Origin: Opitutaceae bacterium
Lineage (GTDB): Bacteria > Verrucomicrobiota > Verrucomicrobiae > Opitutales > Opitutaceae
DNA length: 5,268 nt
Direction: 5' to 3'
Assembly: GCA_031266495.1 (NCBI GenBank)
Contig: JAISAX010000343.1
Location: forward strand, 1-5,268
Under the pieces are notes generated by a model. It was not told the origin of the DNA. It was given only the letters and a program-made list of their open reading frames with translations, and ran no database searches. Shown here in pieces: positions 1-5,220 of this stretch; the first letter of the stretch is position 1; every line of letters begins with the position of its first letter. The position numbers and the translations under genes are program-made.

Positions 1-37
1 TCCTGTAATTCTTGCCAGCGCACTTTCCGGTATTGCC

Positions 38-727
38 ATGAAATCCAACAACATCCCCTCCCGGCGCTTCCGCGCCATCCTGATGACCCTGACGAGCATC
101 GCCACGCTCGCGTTTGCATTCGCGCCAGGCGCCGTCTGTAACGCCGCTGAAACTACAAGCGCGAATGCCAACAACATCCGCGACTTCAACAAGGACACCA
201 ACGAAATCGCTCCCGGACGCTGGGCCTACGGCTGGTTTGGCGTGCGTTCCTTCGCCGATCCGAAGGCGAAACTCAGTCTTTTCACTTCCGCCCTCCAGCC
301 GGAGCGCACCGGCGGTCAGCCCAACTGGGCCGTCGATGTGAAAAAACGCGAACGCGCCTGGGTTCTGCTCGCCGACGGCACCGCCTACGCCGACCGCGCC
401 GATCTGGCCTGGATTTACCAGGTGCCCGCCACCCTTGCCGCCTCCGGACAGGTAAAAATCACCGGCACGGCCACCTCCGGCCAGGACACCAAGAACCTGC
501 GCATTTATGTCATCGCCGACGAACTCCTGCCCGCCAGCGAACGCGCCGCGCTCAAACCGCTTCTCGACGAAACCGGCAAACAAATCGCCATCGACCTCAC
601 CCTCCCGGTCAAGACCGGCAACCTCATCTGTTTTGTCCAGAACGACACCGGCACGCCGCCCCGCTACGCCGCCGGCCACAAACTCGACGTCACCATATCA
701 GCGCTTCGCGCTGAAAGTAAGAATTAA
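38..727 (+). CDS. Exported small beta-rich protein of unknown function
   Basis: I do not recognise a named family. The 229-residue product has a clear export signal: basic residues R9, R10 and R12, a hydrophobic stretch at about 14-29, and a likely cleavage after A36 or A37. The mature part has few charged helices and alternating hydrophobic strands, for example QVKITGTAT at 139-146 and KLDVTI at 215-220. With the PGRWAYGWF motif at 59-67 and several exposed tryptophans, this suggests a jelly-roll or carbohydrate-binding type fold (inference). There are two cysteines, C34 in the signal region and C198, and no lipobox. The ATG at 38 is chosen because it gives the signal peptide directly, but no Shine-Dalgarno sequence precedes it. 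The last nine residues and the TAA stop lie inside the hairpin-heptamer element at 698-751, so the ancestral C-terminus probably ended near residue 220. It is followed 48 nt later by a secreted hydrolase gene, which fits a helper role in polysaccharide use, though that is unproven. Confidence 0.8.
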   Translation: MKSNNIPSRRFRAILMTLTSIATLAFAFAPGAVCNAAETTSANANNIRDFNKDTNEIAPGRWAYGWFGVRSFADPKAKLSLFTSALQPERTGGQPNWAVDVKKRERAWVLLADGTAYADRADLAWIYQVPATLAASGQVKITGTATSGQDTKNLRIYVIADELLPASERAALKPLLDETGKQIAIDLTLPVKTGNLICFVQNDTGTPPRYAAGHKLDVTISALRAESKN

Positions 728-751
728 GAAGTAAGAAGTAAGAAGTAAGAA
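698..751 (+). repeat. Hairpin plus 7-bp tandem repeat element, forward copy
   Basis: A 7-bp stem with a TTC loop (TCAGCGC at 698-704, GCGCTGA at 708-714) runs into GCTGAAA and then five 7-bp units (consensus GTAAGAA, second unit TTAAGAA) at 717-751. In this orientation the unit carries TAA. Because seven is not a multiple of three, every reading frame meets a stop within 21 nt. The stop of the upstream gene, 725-727, is one of these. It is inversely related to the element at 797-855. Confidence 0.8.
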
Positions 752-826
752 ATCTCTCCCCCCCCCCCCCCTGCCATGCGCCGCCCGTTGTTTTCATTCT
801 TAATTCTTACTTCTTACTTCTTAATT
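722..826. repeat. Long imperfect inverted repeat around the second gene's start codon
   Basis: Arms 722-751 and 797-826 are reverse complements over 30 nt with one mismatch; 23 of these pairs (722-744 with 804-826) are uninterrupted. The 45-nt loop contains the C14 tract and the ATG at 776. As RNA this could fold into an AU-rich stem-loop that leaves the start codon in the loop. It could equally pair in a second register shifted by one 7-bp unit. There is no U-tract after the right arm, so it is not a standard intrinsic terminator. A role in translation or mRNA stability is inference. Confidence 0.7.
758..771 (+). repeat. Homopolymer C14 tract before gene start
   Basis: Fourteen consecutive C residues, preceded by CTCT, end four bases before the ATG of the first hydrolase. 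The tract sits outside coding sequence, where the ribosome-binding site would be expected. Its length is prone to slippage in vivo and to sequencing error, so the exact count should be treated with care. Confidence 0.85.
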
Positions 827-2275
827 TCAGCAGCGGCGGCTACGCCGCCGCTGCTTGCCGACTTCACCGGCGTGTGCCAGATGGGCGCGAAAAGCGCCGC
901 CCTCATGCCTCCCCGCATGATCGGCTGGGACCGCGCCGATATCTCCTGGGAAAACCTCGAACCCGCGCAAGGCGACTGGAAACAGGACGTATTGGAAAAA
1001 TGGGGACAACGTGTCCTCGACCTCCGCGAACAAGGAGTCGAATTCCTTCCCTGCCTCGATTACACCGCCCGCTGGGCCGTGGACACCACCCCGCGCACCA
1101 CCCTCGAAACCGCCACCACCCGCACCGTCATGGAGCGCAAGGACGACGGACGCCTCGTCGTCCTCAACTACAAAAAAGCCCACAACGGCTCCTGGGTTCG
1201 CGAAAGCACCGCCGTCGCCAAACCCCGGATGCAATGGGCCATTGCCCCCGAACACGTGCCCGCCTGGGAAAACTACGTGCGCCGCGTCGTCTCCCGCCTC
1301 TCCGCTCCCCCTTACAATGTGCGTTACTTCCAGATCTGGAACGAAGCCCACCCTCGCAGCGGCTTCTGGCAGCACGCCAGTATGGACGATTACATGACAC
1401 GCATCCATCTCCCCGCCGCACGTGTCATCCGCGAAACCGCGCCCGCCGCGAAAATCGTTTACGGCGGCTGGCCCGACTGCGGTCCCATCCCCGAATACAT
1501 CGACATGCTGGACCGCCACGACGCATGGAAAACCATCGACGTCCACGACATCCATTACCTCCCGATTTCCGCCTTTGAAAAAATCCGCGACGCCGCCCGC
1601 AAGCGCGGCCTTGGCTCCGTGCCGCTCTGGCAAACCGAAATCGGTTTTGTAAAAAACACCGCCACGATTCCCGACATGTGGCCCCGCTTCATCGCCTGGG
1701 CGCTGCGCGAGGGCTGGAGCGCCGCCGACCGCGACCACTACAAACTCTTCTGGTTCCCCGCCTGGACGCCCGACGATCCCAAATCCTACGGCTACGGACG
1801 CGCCCTCCTCCACGGTCAAAACCTCTCCGCGCACGGACACGCCATGCGCACCCTCGCGGAACTTTTCGGCGACTCTCCTCTCGCCCTCTACACCGAACCT
1901 GTCACCACCACGCCCGCTCTCGCCCGAAACAATATCGCTCAAAAAAAAGACGGTTTTGAAGTTTTTCTGCTCAAATCGCCTGCAAGCCCCGGCTCCACCC
2001 GCATCCTGGCCATCCTGCACCTGAACCGCGAAAAAAGGCCGGCGTCAAAACTGCCCGAAACCGTCACGCTCTCGTTCCCGCAACTCCCGGCTTCCCGCAT
2101 CGCGGGCGTCCGCCGCATCGACATGGCCGGCCACGCCACGCCCGTTGAAAACCCCGTTGGCACGACCACCACGCTGCGCATCCCGACCGCCGACGCCCCG
2201 GAATCTCCCGCCGCCACCCTGTTCACCAACGCCACCGTCCGGACAATTTACGCCGAACTCACCCTCTCCCGATGA
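776..2275 (+). CDS. Secreted clan GH-A glycoside hydrolase (GH39/GH5-like)
   Basis: This is a 499-residue exported enzyme predicted to hydrolyse glycosidic bonds in a polysaccharide or oligosaccharide by the retaining mechanism. The signal peptide covers residues 1-22 (R2 R3, hydrophobic 5-17, then SAAAA). A TIM-barrel domain spans about 29-370: DISWENLEP at 55-63, the general acid/base E190 in FQIWNEAH, DVHDIHY at 255-261, and the nucleophile E288 in WQTEIGF. WNE followed by TEIG is the strand-4/strand-7 signature of clan GH-A. A small C-terminal beta domain runs from about 375 to 499. GH39 or a related beta-xylosidase-type group is my best guess, but exact family and substrate cannot be read by eye. 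The ATG at 776 is favoured because it yields a complete signal peptide. Oddly, the core of that signal (F8-I17) is encoded by the inverted heptamer element. The gene overlaps the next by 4 nt, so the two are probably translationally coupled. Confidence 0.85.
   Translation: MRRPLFSFLILTSYFLISAAAATPPLLADFTGVCQMGAKSAALMPPRMIGWDRADISWENLEPAQGDWKQDVLEKWGQRVLDLREQGVEFLPCLDYTARWAVDTTPRTTLETATTRTVMERKDDGRLVVLNYKKAHNGSWVRESTAVAKPRMQWAIAPEHVPAWENYVRRVVSRLSAPPYNVRYFQIWNEAHPRSGFWQHASMDDYMTRIHLPAARVIRETAPAAKIVYGGWPDCGPIPEYIDMLDRHDAWKTIDVHDIHYLPISAFEKIRDAARKRGLGSVPLWQTEIGFVKNTATIPDMWPRFIAWALREGWSAADRDHYKLFWFPAWTPDDPKSYGYGRALLHGQNLSAHGHAMRTLAELFGDSPLALYTEPVTTTPALARNNIAQKKDGFEVFLLKSPASPGSTRILAILHLNREKRPASKLPETVTLSFPQLPASRIAGVRRIDMAGHATPVENPVGTTTTLRIPTADAPESPAATLFTNATVRTIYAELTLSR
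797..855 (-). repeat. Hairpin plus 7-bp tandem repeat element, inverted copy inside a gene
   Basis: Read on the minus strand, this is a 12-bp GC-rich stem with a GTA loop (844-855 with 829-840, loop 841-843), then GCTGAAA (831-825), then four 7-bp units of K-TAAGAA type (824-797). It has the same order of parts as the copy at 698-751. Read on the plus strand the units are TTCTTAM, which has no stop in any frame and gives the hydrophobic residues F-L-I-L-T-S-Y of the hydrolase signal peptide. The GC stem then encodes the alanine-rich cleavage region. Confidence 0.8.
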
Positions 2276-3864
2276 TCCGTATCCGAAAAACTATAACAAT
2301 CCTGCTCGCGCTCTGTCTTCCGGCTTCCGGATTTTCCGCCACCGCGGCGGAGACGCCGCCACCGCCGCCATCCTCGGCCATCCGCAACTTCAGTGGCGTC
2401 TGCCAGGGGTTCGGGAAAGTCTCCACTCTCAACGAATTTGTCGGCTGGGAACGCGACGATATCTCGTGGGACAAACTCGAACCCAAGCCCGGCCAATGGA
2501 ACCAGGCCGAGCTTGAAAAATGGGGTGCAAAAATCCTCCGGCTCCGGGAGCAAGGCGTGCAATTTTTGCCCATCCTCGACTACTCCGCCCGCTGGGCCGT
2601 GGACGCCGAGCCGCGCACCCTGCACTTCGCCGACGGACGCCGCGTGGAACTCAAACCCGACCCGACCGCTCCCTTCCCCGGCGCGATGATCGAAACCACA
2701 TTTATCCAGAATCCTGATACAAGCACGCGGGAGCAAACCGGAGCGGGAAGCAAAACCGTCAAAAACCACGCGCTCGCCCAACCCGGCGCCGCGCACGTCC
2801 CCGCGTGGGAGGCTTACGTCCGCCGCGTCGTCGCCTTTCTCGCCGCGCCGCCCTACAACCTCCGTTATTTCCAGGTCTGGAACGAAGCCCACGCCGAAAG
2901 CGGATTCTGGCGTCAGGGCGACGACCTCGACGTGTACATGAAGCGCGTCCATTTCCCCGCCGCGAAGATCATCCGCGAACTCGGCGGCAAGGTCGTTTAC
3001 GGCGGCTGGCCCTGCTGTGGCTCCGTCCGGGAATACGTCGCGCTCCTCGACCGCAACAAGGCATGGGAATCCATCGACGTTCACGACATCCACTATTTCC
3101 CCGTATCCAGCTTTGAATACATCCATCGCGCCGCCGGGAAAAACGGTTTCCCCGCGCCCGCCATCTGGCAGACAGAAATCGGTTTCACCACCGACCCCAC
3201 CGCTCTCGCCAACGAATATCCCCGCTACCTCGACTGGGCGCTTCGCAAGGGTTGGGACCCCGGCGCCGAACCCGACAAATACAAACTCTTCTGGTTCGCC
3301 GCCAGTTCGCCCGACGATCCCAAGGCTTACGGATACAAGCACAGCCTCATTCTCGGCGACAAACTCCACGCCCACGGCCTCAGCCTGAAAACCCTGGTCG
3401 CGCTCCTTTCGCCCGGCCCGTTCGCCCGCTACACCGATCCGGTCGAGACAAACCCCATCCTCCATGCCGAAATCGACGAACGCAAAAGCTCGCTGGAAGC
3501 GTTCACCGCGGATGGCGGGAGCGGCGGGAGCGGGATTGGCAGGAAAATCGTTCTCGCCCTTCATTTCGTGCAAAACAACACGGCCAAAATTTTCACCGAC
3601 TGGAACGGCGACCTCGGTTCGATCCACCTCGATCACGGCAACCCGGCGATCACCATCACGCTTCCCATGCTGTCACCGGGCCGCATTGCCGACACCCGTC
3701 GCGTCGCTGCCTGTGGCGCCGTCACGCCGCTCGTCCCCGAAGACGCCGCCAACTCGACCACGCTCACCGTCCCCATCCGCGACCCGAAGGACAGCCCTTC
3801 CGCCAAATGGATGAACGACGGCCCCGTCCGCACCTTCTACGTGGAAATCACGCTGAAACCCTGA
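2272..3864 (+). CDS. Secreted clan GH-A glycoside hydrolase, paralogue of the preceding gene
   Basis: This 530-residue enzyme aligns with its upstream neighbour through almost the whole mature chain (shared blocks LEKWG, LREQGV-FLP-LDY, ARWAVD, VPAWE-YVRRVV, GFW, YKLFWF, SPDDPK-YGY), so the pair arose by tandem duplication. The signal peptide, residues 1-26 (R3 R5 K6, hydrophobic 7-18, cleavage after ATAA), is unrelated to the neighbour's and is followed by a short proline run at 29-33. The catalytic residues are the acid/base E205 in FQVWNEAH and the nucleophile E302 in WQTEIGF; the barrel covers about 39-385 and a beta domain about 390-530. Differences from the neighbour include a longer, different loop at about 119-172 and a Gly-Ser insertion at 415-421, encoded by a 9-bp direct repeat near 3513-3530. 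Such loop changes could alter substrate choice. Start and stop overlap as ATGA with no Shine-Dalgarno sequence, which points to coupled translation. Its final codons recur as a fragment at 4706-4785. Confidence 0.86.
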   Translation: MIRIRKTITILLALCLPASGFSATAAETPPPPPSSAIRNFSGVCQGFGKVSTLNEFVGWERDDISWDKLEPKPGQWNQAELEKWGAKILRLREQGVQFLPILDYSARWAVDAEPRTLHFADGRRVELKPDPTAPFPGAMIETTFIQNPDTSTREQTGAGSKTVKNHALAQPGAAHVPAWEAYVRRVVAFLAAPPYNLRYFQVWNEAHAESGFWRQGDDLDVYMKRVHFPAAKIIRELGGKVVYGGWPCCGSVREYVALLDRNKAWESIDVHDIHYFPVSSFEYIHRAAGKNGFPAPAIWQTEIGFTTDPTALANEYPRYLDWALRKGWDPGAEPDKYKLFWFAASSPDDPKAYGYKHSLILGDKLHAHGLSLKTLVALLSPGPFARYTDPVETNPILHAEIDERKSSLEAFTADGGSGGSGIGRKIVLALHFVQNNTAKIFTDWNGDLGSIHLDHGNPAITITLPMLSPGRIADTRRVAACGAVTPLVPEDAANSTTLTVPIRDPKDSPSAKWMNDGPVRTFYVEITLKP

Positions 3865-3883
3865 CCACGTGTGCCCACTCTCT

Positions 3884-3904
3884 CCCCCCCCCCCCTTTTT
3901 TTTT
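3884..3904 (+). repeat. C12T9 homopolymer tracts between hydrolase and prepilin genes
   Basis: Twelve C residues run straight into nine T residues, 19 nt after the hydrolase stop and 21 nt before the prepilin ATG. No stem precedes the T run, so it lacks the form of an intrinsic terminator. The transcript here is C-rich, G-poor and probably unstructured, which is the general character of Rho loading sites, so a polarity effect on the prepilin gene is possible but inferred. Both tracts are likely to vary in length. Confidence 0.8.
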
Positions 3905-3925
3905 CACGAACACGCTTTCACTGTC

Positions 3926-4690
3926 ATGAAAACAAAACTACATCGTATCCTTCGGTACCGCCTTTCACGGCGGGCCTTTACCCTCGTGGAACTGCTTGTC
4001 GTCATTGCCATCATCGGCATCCTGGCGGCAATCATCATTCCCGTCGCCGGACAAGTTCGCGCCACCGCGAAATCCGCCCAATGCATTTCCAACCTCCGGC
4101 AAATCGGCATCGCGTTCCAGATGTATGCGACAAACAACAAGGGCTATTTCCCTCACGCCGGGCGCAAACCCGCGGGGACGGAATGGATGTGGGACGAAGC
4201 CATCAGCGAGTATCTTGTCGGGAAATTCGGCTCCACGGGTGGCGACGACGTCGGTGTCCAGCCGATTGGCAAAAAGCAGATTTTTTATTGTCCTGGCGAC
4301 ACACTGCCACAAATCCGCGGCTGGGGGGCAGGACGTTCCTACGGCATCCTGTCCCAAATCGGAACCCCGGACGCTTCCCTGTATCGGGTGGGTGGTGACA
4401 ACAATTTTCTCGGGATTTATTACGAATCGATCCCCGAGCCGACGCGGACGATCCTGATAACCGATCACAGCAATCCGGATAATCGCGTGGGCGGCTGGGC
4501 GTGCTGGAATGTCAGTCTCGCGTCGCAAATGAAAATCGACAAGGGATCTGCCGGGACCAACATGCATCGAGGCTCTTTCAATTACCTGTTTTGCGACGGC
4601 CATGTCGCGCATCTGGTTCCCTCGGCGACGATCGGTTCCGGCACTCTCGCCCAACCCAAAGGCATGTGGACAATCACACCGGGTGACTGA
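3926..4690 (+). CDS. Prepilin-like protein with N-terminal methylation motif and H-X9-DG motif
   Basis: This 254-residue type II secretion or type IV pilus pseudopilin-like protein belongs to the H-X9-DG group, which is expanded in Verrucomicrobiota, Planctomycetota and Lentisphaerota. A basic leader (residues 1-17, RLSRRA) precedes the processing site A17/F18, followed by FTLVELLVVIAIIGILAA with the conserved E22 at position +5. Cleavage would follow alanine rather than the more usual glycine. One hydrophobic helix (18-40) anchors the protein in the inner membrane before assembly. The C-terminal domain carries FYCPGD at 120-125, H214 followed by nine residues and D224-G225, and ends in MWTITPGD, a usual ending for this group. 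The ATG at 3926 is preferred over an upstream GTG at 3869, because the longer reading would run through the C12T9 tract and bury the leader. It sits 61 nt after the hydrolase gene. Its exact role (filament subunit or secretion of the hydrolases) is unknown. Confidence 0.9.
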   Translation: MKTKLHRILRYRLSRRAFTLVELLVVIAIIGILAAIIIPVAGQVRATAKSAQCISNLRQIGIAFQMYATNNKGYFPHAGRKPAGTEWMWDEAISEYLVGKFGSTGGDDVGVQPIGKKQIFYCPGDTLPQIRGWGAGRSYGILSQIGTPDASLYRVGGDNNFLGIYYESIPEPTRTILITDHSNPDNRVGGWACWNVSLASQMKIDKGSAGTNMHRGSFNYLFCDGHVAHLVPSATIGSGTLAQPKGMWTITPGD

Positions 4691-4704
4691 GTGACTGAAG
4701 TCAC
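4683..4704 (+). repeat. GTGACTGA direct repeat and small palindrome at prepilin stop
   Basis: GTGACTGA occurs twice in tandem (4683-4690, 4691-4698), the first copy containing the prepilin stop TGA. The second copy continues into AGTCAC, making a 6-bp stem with a two-base centre (4691-4696 with 4699-4704). No T-run follows, so a terminator role is weak. The site lies exactly at the edge of the duplicated hydrolase fragment and is a plausible scar of the deletion or duplication. Confidence 0.6.
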
Positions 4705-4705
4705 G

Positions 4706-4785
4706 CGAAGGACAGCCCTTCCGCCAAATGGATGAACAACGTCCCCGTCCGCACCTTCCACGCGGAAATCACGCTGAAACCCTGA
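4706..4785 (+). pseudogene. Remnant of the 3' end of a hydrolase gene
   Basis: The stretch 4706-4790 matches 3785-3869, the tail of the second hydrolase gene plus five bases, at 81 of 85 positions with no gaps (constant offset 921). It covers residues K506-P530 and the stop TGA at 4783-4785. There is no start and no catalytic part, so it cannot make an enzyme. All four substitutions change the residue (D516N, G517V, Y523H, V524A), consistent with relaxed constraint or with origin from a third, now deleted, paralogue. It is followed by C tracts and a prepilin start, repeating the order seen after the intact gene. Confidence 0.85.
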
Positions 4786-4794
4786 CCACGCCTT

Positions 4795-4812
4795 CCCCCC
4801 CCTCCCCCCCCC
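4795..4812 (+). repeat. C8-T-C9 tract before the prepilin remnant
   Basis: Eight C residues, one T and nine C residues sit 9 nt after the remnant hydrolase stop and 26 nt before the remnant prepilin ATG. The position corresponds to the C12T9 tract of the intact unit, which supports the two regions being duplicates. Confidence 0.8.
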
Positions 4813-4838
4813 TGTTGCCGTCCCGGGCCTCTTGCGTC

Positions 4839-5008
4839 ATGAAAAACAACTACCCGACATTCCCCCCTGTCGCCCGCTTTCGCGGGCTTTCACCCTGATC
4901 GAACTGCTGGCGGTGATCGCCCTCATCGGCATTCTGACGGCGATTCTCATCCCGACACTGTCGGCAAGGCCGCCGGAGCGGGCCATCCCTGCAAAATACT
5001 CCGCGTAG
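4839..5008 (+). pseudogene. Frameshifted, truncated prepilin-like gene
   Basis: From the ATG at 4839 the frame reads MKNNYPTFPPV and stops at TGA 4896-4898. One extra C in the C6 run at 4862-4867 would restore a normal leader (RPLSRAF) joined to FTLIELLAVIALIGILTAIL, the prepilin methylation motif with its glutamate at +5. In that repaired frame the protein still ends early at TAG 5006-5008. A second shift near 4957-4962 would give VGKAA, resembling the VAGQVRA that follows the helix in the intact copy, so the gene seems to have decayed at more than one point. The globular domain and the H-X9-DG motif are absent. A 6-bp stem with a TTTC loop (4872-4877 with 4882-4887) lies in the leader region. 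This is a decayed relative of the intact gene at 3926-4690. Confidence 0.85.
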
Positions 5009-5053
5009 CGGGGCTGCTGGCGACCTTCGACCTTCCGACTTTTGACCTTTGAC
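4999..5053 (+). repeat. Third hairpin plus 7-bp repeat element, different heptamer
   Basis: A short stem with a GTA loop (4999-5004 with 5008-5013, one G-T pair) is followed by GCTGCTG (5013-5019) and a degenerate 7-bp array of GACCTTY units at 5022-5053 (7, 7, 8 and 7 bases, then GAC). The order hairpin with GTA loop, GCTGCTG, short spacer, heptamer array matches the minus-strand reading of the element at 797-855, although the heptamer sequence differs. It abuts the end of the prepilin remnant and may mark where that gene was cut off. Confidence 0.55.
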
Positions 5054-5115
5054 TGCACACTAGCGGTAATGCTGTTCGTGGTTAAAGCCAGTGAGGGGGG
5101 TGTAATTGACTGAAG

Positions 5116-5144
5116 AGTATAATGATGTGAGTCAAACAAATCAA
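5116..5144 (-). promoter_or_regulatory. Candidate sigma-70-type promoter, minus strand
   Basis: On the minus strand TTGATT (5144-5139) and TATACT (5121-5116) are separated by exactly 17 bases, close to the TTGACA-17-TATAAT consensus. Transcription would run leftward into the prepilin remnant, where no minus-strand gene is visible. The match may be a chance product of local AT richness. A plus-strand TATAAT at 5118-5123 overlaps it but has no -35 partner. Confidence 0.25.
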
Positions 5145-5190
5145 GGAAGAGGAAACAGGAAGGGAATGGAGCGAGGAAAGGGGGAGATTT

Positions 5191-5220
5191 TATCGATTGG
5201 TATCGAAGGGTATTCAATCC
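5191..5220. repeat. Three imperfect 10-bp direct repeats
   Basis: TATCGATTGG, TATCGAAGGG and TATTCAATCC follow one another at 10-bp intervals, about one helical turn apart. Such spacing is compatible with a protein-binding array, but three short degenerate units could be chance. Confidence 0.3.

Noticed and set aside
698..751. CRISPR-like or insertion-sequence end
   Set aside because: Units are 7 bp with no spacers, and there is no transposase or target-site duplication in view.
827..2020. Long minus-strand open frame opposite the first hydrolase
   Set aside because: It is antisense to a gene with clear catalytic motifs, is rich in G, V and E as expected for the complement of a high-GC gene, and shows no motif or signal of its own.
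3513..3530. G-rich 9-bp repeat as a possible G-quadruplex
   Set aside because: It is in frame and codes a Gly-Ser loop in the hydrolase; the G runs are short and irregular, so a coding explanation is enough.
2248..3636. Long minus-strand open frame opposite the second hydrolase
   Set aside because: It is the same kind of shadow: composition mirrors the sense gene and no family features are visible.
3884..3904. Intrinsic terminator at the T9 run
   Set aside because: The bases before the T run are C-only and cannot form a stem; no hairpin is adjacent.
3869..3925. Upstream GTG start extending the prepilin gene by 19 residues
   Set aside because: The extension reads through the C12T9 tract to give a proline and phenylalanine run ahead of the leader peptide; the ATG at 3926 gives a normal prepilin leader.
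4837..5217. Minus-strand frame of 126 residues at the right end
   Set aside because: It runs antisense through the prepilin remnant and the heptamer array, and its product is low complexity with no recognisable domain.
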